The position numbers were made by a program, and so were the translations under genes. From JASFBA01 sp036172265 (GTDB lineage Bacteria; Chloroflexota; Chloroflexia; DTKN01), in contig JASFBA010000084.1 of NCBI GenBank assembly GCA_036172265.1, positions 1 to 64,000 of the forward strand: a stretch of DNA of 64,000 nucleotides. The letters are read 5' to 3'. Positions 7,765-17,500 of this stretch are shown in pieces (position 1 is the stretch's first letter; every line of letters begins with the position of its first letter). Under the pieces are notes generated by a model, which was not told the DNA's origin, ran no database searches, and saw only the letters and a program-made list of their open reading frames with translations.

Positions 7765-8313
7765 ATGAAGGAAAGGGCGGAACGGCCGGGCATCATCATC
7801 CTGGAGAATCGACAGACGATTGCCACTATCCTGGCCGACCTGCTGGAGGAAGCCGGCTACCGTACCTATCTGGCTTCCAATCTGGAGCAGGCCCAGGAGG
7901 TTCTACCCCAACACCTTCCGGCCCTTCTGTTGGTTGACCTGGGGATGATTCGCCCTGAGCATCATCCCCAGTGGGAAGTCCTCCGTCAAACGGCCAAGGA
8001 CCTGGATGTTCCATCCCTTCTTTTCTCCTGCTCTCCTGTGCCTGAGGGAGAGGACGTTCTGGTACTGCGTTCCCCTTGCGACTTTGCCACCGTCGTCCAG
8101 AAAGTAGAGGAGGAATGGCACCGGAAACAGCCGCCCCTGGGGATGACGCTGGTGGAGATAGGTGTGATCACCCGTGAGGAGGTGGAGGTGCTGCTCTCTG
8201 TGCAGCGGGAGTTGGCCCGTATTGGCCGGCACTATTCTCTGGGCGATCTGCTCATCCGCCTGGGCATCGCCGATCGGGAGGCGGTGGAGCGGGCTTTGCA
8301 GGCGCAGGGTTAG
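7765..8313 (+). CDS. Degenerate receiver-like domain plus MshEN-like C-terminal domain
   Basis: The 182-residue protein has residues 8-115 resembling a CheY-like receiver ('IIILENRQTIATILADLLEEAGY ... ALLLVDLGM'). The acidic pair that normally precedes the first helix is replaced by Glu-Asn, while the phospho-acceptor-like Asp in LLVDLGM remains. Residues about 127-180 contain two 'LvEiGvIT..EvEvLLsvQ' / 'LGDLLIRLGIADREAVERAL' units resembling the MshEN fold found at the N-terminus of type II secretion/pilus ATPases, which can bind c-di-GMP. No kinase is adjacent. I infer an unorthodox regulator; the ligand is unknown. Confidence 0.6.
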   Translation: MKERAERPGIIILENRQTIATILADLLEEAGYRTYLASNLEQAQEVLPQHLPALLLVDLGMIRPEHHPQWEVLRQTAKDLDVPSLLFSCSPVPEGEDVLVLRSPCDFATVVQKVEEEWHRKQPPLGMTLVEIGVITREEVEVLLSVQRELARIGRHYSLGDLLIRLGIADREAVERALQAQG

Positions 8314-8331
8314 AGGGACAGGAGGACGGCG

Positions 8332-9807
8332 ATGACGCCTCGTTTCGTTGTCATCGGTTTGGGGCCGGGCCGGCCGGAGCATCTGACCCGTGAGGCATGG
8401 GGGGTTCTGGAGGACGCCCGCGTCCTCTACCTGCGGACTGCCCACCACCCGGTTGTCGCCCACCTGCCGGCCCACTTGGAACTGCGTCCCCTGGACGAAT
8501 GCTACGAGGCCGGCCGGGACTTTGGTCAGGTCTACGAGGCGATCGTCTCCCGTCTTTTGGCCGCTCCCGAACGGCCGCTCCTCTACGGCGTGCCGGGCCA
8601 TCCCTTGGTAGCCGAGGCAACCACCCGCCTGCTCCTTCGGAAATTGGGGAAAGGGGAAGTGCAGATCGTGGCCGGCCTAAGTTTTCTGGAGCCGGTCTGC
8701 ACCGTGCTGGGGCTTGACCCGCTGGAACGGGGGCTGCAACTATACGACGCCTTGGAACTGGCAGCCCTCGATTCGCCCTTTTCCCCCCCGATGCCGTTGG
8801 ACCCGACCCGCGACCTCTTGGTAGGGCAACTCTACGATCGGATGACGGCTTCGGCGGTGAAACTGGCCCTGATGGAACATTACCCCGATGAGCATCCGGT
8901 GACGGTGGTACGGGCGGCCGGCGTGCCGGAATTGGAAGCAGTATGGACAGGGCCGCTGTATGAACTGGACCGCATCGAGGTCCTGGACCACCTCTCCACC
9001 CTCCACGTCCCGCCGCTTTCGCGCCTCCAGGCCCGACGTGAGAGCGCTACCCTGGAGTGGATCTGTGCCCGGCTGCGCGGGCCCGGCGGATGCCCCTGGG
9101 ATCGCGAACAGAACCATGCTTCGCTGCGCAATAACCTCCTGGAGGAGTGCTATGAGGTCCTGGAGGCGCTGGACCAGGAGGATATGGAGCGCCTGCGGGA
9201 AGAACTCGGCGACCTTCTGATGCAGGTTTATCTGCACGCCCAACTGGCCCGGGAGGAAGGGGACTTTTCCCTGGCCGATGTTTTCGAAAACATCACCTCC
9301 AAACTGATTCGCCGCCACCCCCACGTCTTCGCCTCCCTGGAAGTCTCCGGCAGCGCCGAGGTGTTGCGGAACTGGGAGGCCATCAAGGCCACCGAACGGG
9401 CCGAGGAGGGGCAAGAAGGCGCCTCGCTCCTGGACGGCGTACCCCACACCCTCCCGGCCCTGGCCCAGGCCCAGGCCATCGGCCGGCGGGTGGCCCGTGT
9501 GGGCTTTGATTGGAACCGGGTAGAGGAGGTCTGGGCCAAGGTGGAGGAGGAGATGGCCGAACTGCGCGGGGCGAGTACGCCCCAGGAACAGGCGGAGGAA
9601 CTGGGAGACCTCCTCCTCGTCCTGACCAACTTGGCCCGCTGGCTGGGGATCGAAGCCGAGGATGCGCTGCGCACGGCCAGCCTCAAGTTTCGCTGGCGTT
9701 TTTCCCATCTGGAAGAAGAGGCCCGGCAGCGTCGTATCCCGATAGAGCAACTGACCCCGGCCGAAATGGACGCCCTTTGGGAGGAAGCCAAGGCTGTGGG
9801 TCGTTAA
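8332..9807 (+). CDS. mazG: Tetrapyrrole (corrin/porphyrin) methylase-like domain fused to MazG
   Basis: The 491-residue protein resembles YabN-type fusions. Residues 1-225 form an SAM-dependent tetrapyrrole methylase fold ('VVIGLGPGRPEHLT', 'LLYGVPGHPLVAE'). Residues about 240-490 are the MazG NTP pyrophosphohydrolase with two copies of the all-alpha fold. The first has 'CPWDREQNHASLRNNLLEECYEVLEAL' and the metal-binding 'LREELGDLLMQV'; the second has 'KVEEEMAELR...EELGDLLLVL'. MazG hydrolyses (d)NTPs, including aberrant ones. The role of the methylase domain in this fusion family is unclear. Spacing of 18 bp from the upstream gene implies co-transcription. Confidence 0.92.
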   Translation: MTPRFVVIGLGPGRPEHLTREAWGVLEDARVLYLRTAHHPVVAHLPAHLELRPLDECYEAGRDFGQVYEAIVSRLLAAPERPLLYGVPGHPLVAEATTRLLLRKLGKGEVQIVAGLSFLEPVCTVLGLDPLERGLQLYDALELAALDSPFSPPMPLDPTRDLLVGQLYDRMTASAVKLALMEHYPDEHPVTVVRAAGVPELEAVWTGPLYELDRIEVLDHLSTLHVPPLSRLQARRESATLEWICARLRGPGGCPWDREQNHASLRNNLLEECYEVLEALDQEDMERLREELGDLLMQVYLHAQLAREEGDFSLADVFENITSKLIRRHPHVFASLEVSGSAEVLRNWEAIKATERAEEGQEGASLLDGVPHTLPALAQAQAIGRRVARVGFDWNRVEEVWAKVEEEMAELRGASTPQEQAEELGDLLLVLTNLARWLGIEAEDALRTASLKFRWRFSHLEEEARQRRIPIEQLTPAEMDALWEEAKAVGR

Positions 9808-9831
9808 TCGTTTGAGGGCAGGGTAGTGGAG

Positions 9832-10740
9832 ATGGAGACGACGCCGGTCTATGTGATTATTCCGAACTATAATACGGCGGATTATCTGGTGCGCTGCCTG
9901 AACTCGCTCCGCGCCCAGCAGGGTGGGCTGCCGCTGGAGGTCTATGTGGTGGACAACGCCTCCGGCGATGAGAGTGTAACCCGGGTGCGGCAGGACTACC
10001 CCGAGGTGCACCTGCTGACCAGCGAGCGCAACGGCGGCTTTGCCTGGGCCGTCAACCGGGCGTTGCGCCTGATTCTGGACGGCCGGCCGAAGCCGCCCAC
10101 CCCTTACTACGCCCTCCTGCTCAACCCGGATACCGAACTCCCTCCTGACGCCCTGCGGAAGATGGTGGCCTTTATGGAGGCCCATCCCGAAGCCGGCGCA
10201 GCCGGCCCCAAACTCGTCCTGGGCGATGGGAAAATGGACCTGGCCTGCCGTCGCTCCTTCCCCACCGCCGATGTGGCCTTTTTCCGACTCTTCGGCCTCT
10301 CCCGCCTCTTCCCTCGCAGCCGTCTCTTCGGCCGCTATAACCTGACCTACCTAGATCCCGATCAGACGACCGAGGTAGACGCCCTCTCCGGGGCCTTTAT
10401 GCTGGTACGGGGGCAGGTCGTCGAGGAGGTCGGCCTGCTGGACGAGGCCTTTTTCCTCTACGGCGAGGACTTGGATTGGGCCTACCGTATCAAGGCCCGC
10501 GGCTGGAAGGTCTACTATTATTCCCAGGTCGAGGTGCGCCACTGGAAACGGGCCTCCAGCCGTACCCGGGCCCGGGAGAGCCTGCGCGACTTTTACCGGG
10601 CCATGCGCATCTTCCATCGCAAGCATCTGGCCTCTCGTTATCCCAAGCCGGTCAACTTCCTTATCGAACTGGGTATCTCGCTACGCGAAGGATTGGCCCT
10701 CCTTTCCTTCATCTGGGCCCAAAAGGGAGAAGGCCGATGA
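9832..10740 (+). CDS. Family 2 glycosyltransferase
   Basis: The 302-residue GT-A enzyme has an N-terminal nucleotide-sugar-binding segment 'VYVIIPNYNTADYLVRCLNSL', the DxD-like 'LLLNPDTELPPDAL' and the acceptor-side 'FFLYGEDLDWAYRIKARGW', typical of rhamnosyl/N-acetylglucosaminyl transferases acting on polyprenyl-linked glycans. ATG 9832 is preferred; GTG 9826 in frame would add two residues. The stop overlaps the start of the sugar-phosphate transferase at 10737, and the two probably act in sequence on one undecaprenyl-linked polymer. Confidence 0.88.
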   Translation: METTPVYVIIPNYNTADYLVRCLNSLRAQQGGLPLEVYVVDNASGDESVTRVRQDYPEVHLLTSERNGGFAWAVNRALRLILDGRPKPPTPYYALLLNPDTELPPDALRKMVAFMEAHPEAGAAGPKLVLGDGKMDLACRRSFPTADVAFFRLFGLSRLFPRSRLFGRYNLTYLDPDQTTEVDALSGAFMLVRGQVVEEVGLLDEAFFLYGEDLDWAYRIKARGWKVYYYSQVEVRHWKRASSRTRARESLRDFYRAMRIFHRKHLASRYPKPVNFLIELGISLREGLALLSFIWAQKGEGR

Positions 10741-12146
10741 GGAGGCAACGCTGCTACCGCCGCTTCTTGCTGACGCTGGTACAGATGGGACTGGACATGG
10801 CCGCCATCGTCGCCGGGTTTGTCCTGGTCTACCGCTGGCGTTTCGAACAGGACATCGCCGGCCGTTATATCCCCCTCACGGCGGCCACGGCCGTCCTGAT
10901 GCTCTTCCTCCTCCTCCTCCCGATCGTGCTAACCTTTCGCTCGGCCCGCCTCTACAGCCTGAGCCGGGGCACTTCGCGGGTGGACCTGGCCTTCAAGACC
11001 TTCAGTGCCCTCTCCGTCGGGACGATGATCGGGGTGGCCCTGAACACCATCGTCCTGCAGGAGCGTTTTGTCTATTCGCCGCTGATCCTGGCCTACGGTT
11101 GGGCATTGAGCGTCGTCTTGGTCCATATGGAGCGCTTCCTCTACGGGGAGGTGCTGGCCTGGCTGCGCCTGCGCGGCTTTGACCAGTGTAACGTCCTCCT
11201 GGTGGGGGGGCGAGAAGTCGGCCAAATGATCATGAGACAGATTCGACGTTTCCCTCGCCTGGGCTATCGCCTCGTTGGCCTGCTCGATGAGGAACGGCCG
11301 GTGGGCACAGAACTGGAGGGAGTGCCGGTGCTGGGCCAGCCGGAGGAAATCGCCGACGTGGTGGAACGGGAGGCAGTGGACGAAGTCATCATCGCCCTGC
11401 AGGCTCCTTACCAGCGAGTGCTGGATGTGGTCTCCCGTTGCAGCGATTTGCCGGTGGAGATCAAGGTATACCCCGATGCCTTCCAGGTGGTCACCCGAAA
11501 CGAGATCACCATCGGCGATCTGAACGGCCTGCCCTTGGCCACCATCTTCAACCCCGCCCTGAGCGGCTTCAACCGCCTCATCAAGCGGGCAATGGACCTG
11601 GCCATTAGCCTGGTCATCCTGGTGCTGGGCGCTCCCTTTTTTCTCTTGCTTGCTCTCCTGGTGAAACTCGATTCGCCCGGTCCGGCCCTCTTTATCCAGG
11701 AACGGGTTGGCCTGGACGGCAAGTCGTTCTACTGCATCAAGTTCCGCACGATGTACGTCGGGGCCGAGGAACGCACCGGGCCGGTATGGGCCGCCCCCGA
11801 CGACCCCCGGGTGACCCGCGTCGGGCGCTTCCTCCGCCGGCACTCCCTGGACGAACTCCCCCAGTTCATCAACGTGCTCCTGGGAGAGATGAGCGTGGTC
11901 GGTCCCCGGGCCGAGCGTCCGGTCTTTGTCGAACAGTTCAGCCAGATGGTCCCCGGCTATATGCGCCGCCATAAGGAGAAGGTGGGCATCACCGGCTGGG
12001 CCCAGGTCAACGGACTGCGTGGAGATACCTCCATTGAGGAACGGACCAACTACGATCTCTACTATGTGGAGAACTGGTCCATCGCTTTCGACATCAAGAT
12101 CATGTTGCGCACCATTTGGGAAATGTTGCGGGGTACCTCGCCGTAG
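10737..12146 (+). CDS. Undecaprenyl-phosphate sugar phosphotransferase (WbaP/WcaJ-like)
   Basis: The 469-residue protein has four N-terminal transmembrane helices (about 10-115), a Rossmann-like CoA-binding-type domain (about 145-255, 'CNVLLVGGREVGQMIMRQI') and a membrane-associated catalytic domain (about 280-469). The catalytic domain carries 'ALFIQERVGLDGKSFYCIKFRTM', the 'RRHSLDELPQFINVLLGEMSVVGPRAER' motif and 'GITGWAQVNGLRGDTS'. It transfers a hexose-1-phosphate to undecaprenyl phosphate, the first step in exopolysaccharide or O-antigen-like polymers. It is translationally coupled to the upstream GT2 by an ATGA overlap and is the last gene of the operon starting at 6888. Confidence 0.92.
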   Translation: MRRQRCYRRFLLTLVQMGLDMAAIVAGFVLVYRWRFEQDIAGRYIPLTAATAVLMLFLLLLPIVLTFRSARLYSLSRGTSRVDLAFKTFSALSVGTMIGVALNTIVLQERFVYSPLILAYGWALSVVLVHMERFLYGEVLAWLRLRGFDQCNVLLVGGREVGQMIMRQIRRFPRLGYRLVGLLDEERPVGTELEGVPVLGQPEEIADVVEREAVDEVIIALQAPYQRVLDVVSRCSDLPVEIKVYPDAFQVVTRNEITIGDLNGLPLATIFNPALSGFNRLIKRAMDLAISLVILVLGAPFFLLLALLVKLDSPGPALFIQERVGLDGKSFYCIKFRTMYVGAEERTGPVWAAPDDPRVTRVGRFLRRHSLDELPQFINVLLGEMSVVGPRAERPVFVEQFSQMVPGYMRRHKEKVGITGWAQVNGLRGDTSIEERTNYDLYYVENWSIAFDIKIMLRTIWEMLRGTSP

Positions 12147-12452
12147 AGGTGCCGGACCGGCTGGAGAATCGCCTTCGGCGATCGAGCAGGCCGGAGCGAC
12201 GGCCGTATCGAGACCCCTTCCCGGCGTAGCACCGCCTTGTATAAATCCGTAACAGGGTTGGATCGGGCGAATTGATGGAAAACCATCAGGATTTTGCGAA
12301 CGGAGAATGTGATCACGGGCAACGGTACTTAGAGCCTATCCGAAAACCCCCGATGGATAAGGCGAAGGCAGTGCCTTCGCCCAGCCGCAAACACCTCCCA
12401 CAAGAGTTTTCGGATGAGTTCTTAGCCTGGTAGTGGCGTAGGAGAGACCCTG
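12147..12452. other. 306-bp intergenic region with hairpin repeat
   Basis: It holds a small hairpin at about 12167-12181, a partial GGCGTAGCACCGCC element near 12224, and palindromic repeat copy A at 12339-12414. I see no gene. The kinase start at 12453 has the ribosome binding site AGGAGA 7 bp upstream, but no clear promoter was recognised. Confidence 0.5.
12339..12414. repeat. GCGAAGGCA palindromic repeat, copy A (most complete)
   Basis: The element is nested. The outer arms TCCGAAAAC (12339-12347) and GTTTTCGGA (12406-12414) are perfectly complementary. Inside lies the perfect palindrome GGCGAAGGCA-G-TGCCTTCGCC (12361-12381). Related copies lie at 32693-32719, 37244-37272, 51961-51991 and 55408-55436. 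Confidence 0.75.
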
Positions 12453-14591
12453 ATGCGGCCAAAGTGCGGGCGGACCACCGGGGGTGGATGGAGAGGCAGG
12501 GTTCTGTGGTCCAGGGCGATCCTGGCCCTGCTGAACCCGGTGCCGGCCGGCATCTCCCTGGCCCGCAGGAAAGGGGCCGGCCTGATTCAGCAGGTAGCCT
12601 CCTCTTTGGGAAAGACTGACGACCCGGCAACGGCCGTCTTCCAGGCCGTCGTCGCCCTGCAAGGGATGCTGAGGGTGGGGCGGGTGGCCCTCTTCGCCAT
12701 CGATGGGGTCGGCCGCTGGGCCGAACTCCTGGCCGAGGCCCACAGCGGCGAATGCACCGGGGAATGGGCCGGCCGCCTGAACCTGAAGCACCTCCCGACC
12801 CTGGTCGAGGCCCTCCATTCCGGCCTGCCGTCCCTTCACACGGACCTTTCCTCCCTGCCTTCGGAAAGTGCCCGCCTGCTCACGGGCGGACTGCCGGCCC
12901 TGGCGCTCTGTCCCCTCTCGGCCGGCGATGCCCTGGTGGGCTTCCTGACGCTGGCCGCATCTGGCCGTCGCCCCCTGGCCCGGCTGCTCCGCCGGCCCGA
13001 CCTTCAGGCTGCTCTGCCTATGCTGGCCCTCTTTATCCGCACCTCCGGCCTCCAGCCCGATGTCCTGCGCCCCCAGGAACAGATCGAACTCCTCTACGAG
13101 GTCACTACTCACCTGAATACCGACCTCTCCCTGGATAAAGTTATGGCAAATGTCCTGATCCAGGCCATCGCCAAAGTGGGGGCCACCCGCGGCAGCATCT
13201 TCCTCCTGGATGAGAACAACCGGGTGAGCCATCGCATCCTCGCCCGCGAAAATCTGTCGCCGGAGGTCTCCCCCCTGGTCATCCAGGAGGTGATGAGCCA
13301 CGGCCTGGCCGCCTGGATTCTGCAGCACAAGGAAGGGGTGCTGATCGAGGATGTGTTGCAGGACAAACGCTGGGTCGTGCTCCCAGATCACGCCGGCCAG
13401 GTACGTTCCGCTGTGGCCGTGCCTTTCCTGCGGCTCGGCCGCGTCGAGGGGATGCTCTTCCTGACCCACCCGGAGGTGGGGCGCTTCCGCCAGGAGCACC
13501 TGCAACTCCTCACCTCGATCGCCAACCAGGCGGCCATCGCCATCCAGAACGCCCGCCTCTATGAGCGGGTGGAGCACGAACGTCGCACCCTCTCCGCCGT
13601 CCTCGATAGCAGCGTCGAGGCTGTGGTGGTCACCGATCCGGGCGGCCGCCTCCTCCTGGCCAACCGTTCGGCCCGGCAAAGCCTGGGTATCGAAAACCGG
13701 GTGGCTCCGCTGGCCGAAGTGGTTGTACACCCCGACCTCCTGGCCCTCTTGGAGCGAGCCGTTTCCGAAGAGGGGGTCGTCAGCGAACGGGTACGGCTGG
13801 AGGACGGCCGGACCTTGAACGTCAGCGTAGCGCCGGTACACGACCGGGAAGGCCGCACCATCGGGCGGGTTGCCGTGATGCATGACATCACCCACCTGGT
13901 CGAACTGGACGAGATGAAGAGCCGCTTCGTCTCGACCGTCTCCCACGACCTCAAGGCCCCCCTGACGGCCATCCGCGGCTATACCGAACTCCTGAGGACG
14001 GTAGGTCCGCTGAACGAGGAGCAGGCCCTCTTCTCCGAACGCATCCTGGAAGTGACCCGGGAGATGGCCCACCTCATCAACAACCTGCTGGACCTGGGCA
14101 AGATCGAGGCCGGCCTGGGCTGCGAGTTTCAGGCGGTGGACCTGCGGGAGGTATTGCTCGGTGCCAAGTACGGCCTGGCGCTCCCGGCCCAGCAGAAGGG
14201 CCTCCTCATCGAAGTCGAAGTGCCGGCCACCCTGCCCCGTGTGCGGGGTGACCCCTACCGGCTGCAGCAGGTGATGACCAACCTCGTCGGCAACGCCATC
14301 AAATACACGCCGGCCGGCGGGCGAATCTGGATTCGGGCGGAGGAACGGCCCGACGAAGTCCTGGTCAGCGTCAGCGACACCGGAATCGGCATTTCCCCGG
14401 CCGACCTGCCCCGCGTCTTTGAGAAATTCTTCCGCGCACGCGATCCCCGGGCCGGCGATGAGGAAGGCAGCGGCCTGGGCTTGGCCATCGTCAAATCCAT
14501 CGTGACCGAGCACGGCGGCCGGGTATGGGTGGAAAGTACCGTGGGCAAGGGCAGCACTTTTTACTTCACGCTTCCCAAATGGGCAGGGTAA
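12453..14591 (+). CDS. GAF/PAS sensor histidine kinase
   Basis: The 712-residue soluble kinase has no convincing transmembrane helix. A degenerate GAF-like region covers about 40-200, a clear GAF domain about 210-370 and a PAS domain about 375-480. HisKA carries the phospho-accepting His498 in 'STVSHDLKAPLTAI'. The HATPase domain has the N-box 'NLVGNAIKYT' (about 610), G1 'DTGIGI' (about 643) and G2 'GSGLGLAIV' (about 672). No response regulator is adjacent. Its last 26 bp overlap, antisense, the 3' end of the kinase on the other strand. Confidence 0.9.
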   Translation: MRPKCGRTTGGGWRGRVLWSRAILALLNPVPAGISLARRKGAGLIQQVASSLGKTDDPATAVFQAVVALQGMLRVGRVALFAIDGVGRWAELLAEAHSGECTGEWAGRLNLKHLPTLVEALHSGLPSLHTDLSSLPSESARLLTGGLPALALCPLSAGDALVGFLTLAASGRRPLARLLRRPDLQAALPMLALFIRTSGLQPDVLRPQEQIELLYEVTTHLNTDLSLDKVMANVLIQAIAKVGATRGSIFLLDENNRVSHRILARENLSPEVSPLVIQEVMSHGLAAWILQHKEGVLIEDVLQDKRWVVLPDHAGQVRSAVAVPFLRLGRVEGMLFLTHPEVGRFRQEHLQLLTSIANQAAIAIQNARLYERVEHERRTLSAVLDSSVEAVVVTDPGGRLLLANRSARQSLGIENRVAPLAEVVVHPDLLALLERAVSEEGVVSERVRLEDGRTLNVSVAPVHDREGRTIGRVAVMHDITHLVELDEMKSRFVSTVSHDLKAPLTAIRGYTELLRTVGPLNEEQALFSERILEVTREMAHLINNLLDLGKIEAGLGCEFQAVDLREVLLGAKYGLALPAQQKGLLIEVEVPATLPRVRGDPYRLQQVMTNLVGNAIKYTPAGGRIWIRAEERPDEVLVSVSDTGIGISPADLPRVFEKFFRARDPRAGDEEGSGLGLAIVKSIVTEHGGRVWVESTVGKGSTFYFTLPKWAG

Positions 14592-17500
14592 AGGAGAAGG
14601 TGCTCCCCCGTCCCTCTTCGCTCTTCACCCGAATCATGCCCCCGTGGGCTTCGACGGCCAGCCGGCAGAAAGCCAGGCCCAGACCGGTTCCTGGGGGTGC
14701 TCCTTTTCGATGGACCTGGACAAATTTCTCGAAGATGCGTTCCTGCTCGGCCTTGGGGATACCCACCCCGTAGTCGGTGACAGCGCAGACGACGGCCGGC
14801 CTCTCCTCCCAGGCACAAATCTGGATGAGGCCACCGGGATAGGAGTACTTGATGGCATTGTGGAGGAGGTTTTCCACCACCTGACCGATGCGTTCCACAT
14901 CGGCCCGCACCGCCGGTAGATCCGCCGGGAACTCCAAGGCAACGCGCAGGCGGCGCTCTTGAATCAAGGGCTCCAGGTGGACCACGGCCCGACGCACCAC
15001 CTCGGGCAGATCCACCGACTGGAAATGGAAAGGCATCCGGCCGGCTTCCAGCCGGCGGATGTCCAGCAGGGTGTCCACCAGATTCAGGAGGTGCCGTCCT
15101 CCTTCCTCCGCCACCCGAAGGAGGCTCCGCTGGGTTTCACTCAGCGGCCCCACATCCCTCGTCAGCAACGTCTCCAGGGCCCCCAGGATGGCCGTCAGCG
15201 GGCCGCGCAGGTCATGGACGATCATGCTGATCAGGTCCTCGCGCATCCGTTCGGCCGCTCGTGCTTCGGTGGTGTCCCGCAGGACCAAGAGGCGTGCCAT
15301 CGGCCGTTCGCCCTGTTCCTGCACAGGCAGGCTGAGCCACTCAAACGACCGGCCAGCCCATCCCTCCACCTCCAAGGAGCCCCGGAGCACGGCCCGGTCA
15401 TCCCGACGCAGCGCCCGACGCCCCCGGGCCAGTTCCTTCATCAGGATTCGCCGTACCTCCGGCCGGCCCCCTGAAACCTCCTGGAGCAGCCGAAACAGGG
15501 AATATCCCAACAATTTCCCCCGGGAAAGCCCAAACCACCGCTCCACCGGCGGGTTGGCCAGGAGGATTTGCCCTTTTCCATCCAGAAGGAGGACACCGTC
15601 GCCGGTCGAATCGAGCACCGCCTGTAGCCGGTCGCGGGCCTCTCGAATCCGGTAGAAGAGGCGGGCATTGGCGATGGCGATGGCCGCCTGGGCAGCCACG
15701 GTGGAGAAGAGGGCCAGGTCCTGCTCGCTATAGCAGTTTTCCCGCCCATAATCCTGGATGGTCATCACCCCGACCACGCGGTCGGCAGCAATAAGGGGAA
15801 CGCCCAGCCAGGAACGCGAGAGCGGGCCAAGTGGAGCAATGCCTTCCCGGGTGATAAATTCCTGGATTTCAGCCATCGTGCGGAAAAGGAGGGGCATCTT
15901 GTTGCGAATGATATAGCCGGTCAGGCCGCGGCCGACCTGATAACGCTCCGGTGGCTGGCGTTCTCCGTGCTCGATGTTCAGGGGAACCTCCCACTCGTCG
16001 GTCTCCTCTTCATAGAGGGCGATGTAGAAGTTGGTGGTGTCGAAGAGGCGGCTGACCTGCCGGTAGATGACCTCCAGGAGTTCGTTCAGGTCCAGGGCGG
16101 AGGAAACGGCCCGGCCGATCTCGTTCAGGATGGCCAGTTCGGTGATCCTCCGCTCCCGTTCCTGGAAGAGGCGGGCATTCTGGATGGCAATGGCGGCATG
16201 TTCGGCCAGGCGTTCCAGGAAACGGCGGTGTTCCTCGTCAAAGGCGGCCAGGCGCTCGCTTTCCAGGTTGATCACGCCGATGGCCTGGCCACCGGCCATG
16301 ATGGGCACGGCCACCTCGGAGCAGGTGGTCGGACACACACCGATATAGTCGGGGTCCAGACGGACATCGGCTACCAGGGCCGGCCGGCCGGTGCGCACCA
16401 CCTGGCCGACGATGCCGTGCCGGATGTCCCAGGGTTGGGTACGGTAGCGTTCGGCCTCCTCGGGGTAGCCGTGCTGGATGACGAGTTGCAGGCCTTTCCC
16501 ATCAGGGGTGCGCATGGCTACCATGCCGGCCGCGGCTCCGGTGGCAGCCATGGCCCGGTCTAGGAGGACCTCGAAGACACGCTGGAAGTCAAGGGAAGTG
16601 TTCAGTTCCCGGGCGATCTCCTCGATGGCCTCCAGTTCTCCTACCCGACGGGAGAGGGCCAGGTCGGTGCGGGCGTAGAGGCGGACGTTCTCGATGGCTG
16701 CCGCGGTCAGGCTGGCCAAGTTTTGCCCCAGGAGAATTTCGTCCTCGGTGAAGGTGCGATCGTAACGGCTTTCCCACACCTCGATAAAGCCGATGGCCCG
16801 CCCCCGGGCAAGGAGCGGGAGCAAAAGCACGGTGTTGCCCCCGAAGTATTCGATGTGCTCCCGTTCCGCGGGCGGAAGGTCGGGGTCGCTCAGGCGCATC
16901 GTATAGGGCCGGCCCCGTTCCAGGACTTTTGCGATGAAGGTATCGCTGTAGGTCATTCCCAGGTCGGAAACTCGCTCCCGAGGAGAGGCCTCTGTCCCCA
17001 TATACTCGGCGATAACCGTGCTTTCCTTCCTCTCCTCGTTCCAGTCGCAGATGTAAGCACTGGTGGCCTGGAGCAGCCTCACCGCCTCCCGACAGACGGC
17101 GTTCAGCACCTCCGAGAGGTCAAAGGTGGAAAGAATCTGGGTGCCTACCTGGAAGAGGGCGGTCAACTCCTCCAAGCGCCGGCGACTTTCCCGATAGAGG
17201 CGGGCGTTCTGCACCGCCCCGGCCACCTGAGAGGCAATGGTGGAGAAAAGGCGGACATCTTCTTCCCCATAAACGGTCTCTGCCTCAAAGGTGCTGGCCA
17301 CCATGACCCCGATGACCTGGTCGCAGAAGATCATCGGGACGCCTAGCCAGGCCTTCCCCGGCTTTCCTCCTGGGGGAACGCTCCGTCGGGCGCATTCGGA
17401 CAGGTAGTCGTCGGTGACGATAGGCCGGCGTTGGCGGACAATCTCGCTGCTCAACCCTTCGCCCAGAGGCCAGCGGCCGGGCGGTGGCTCGGCCGGCTTC

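Noticed and set aside
8740..10185. 481-residue minus-strand frame opposite mazG and GT2
   Set aside because: It spans two real genes in antisense and has shadow-type sequence.
12336..14513. 725-residue minus-strand frame opposite the GAF/PAS kinase
   Set aside because: It lies wholly antisense to a well-supported kinase and has shadow-like composition. Third-position GC bias explains the long open frame.
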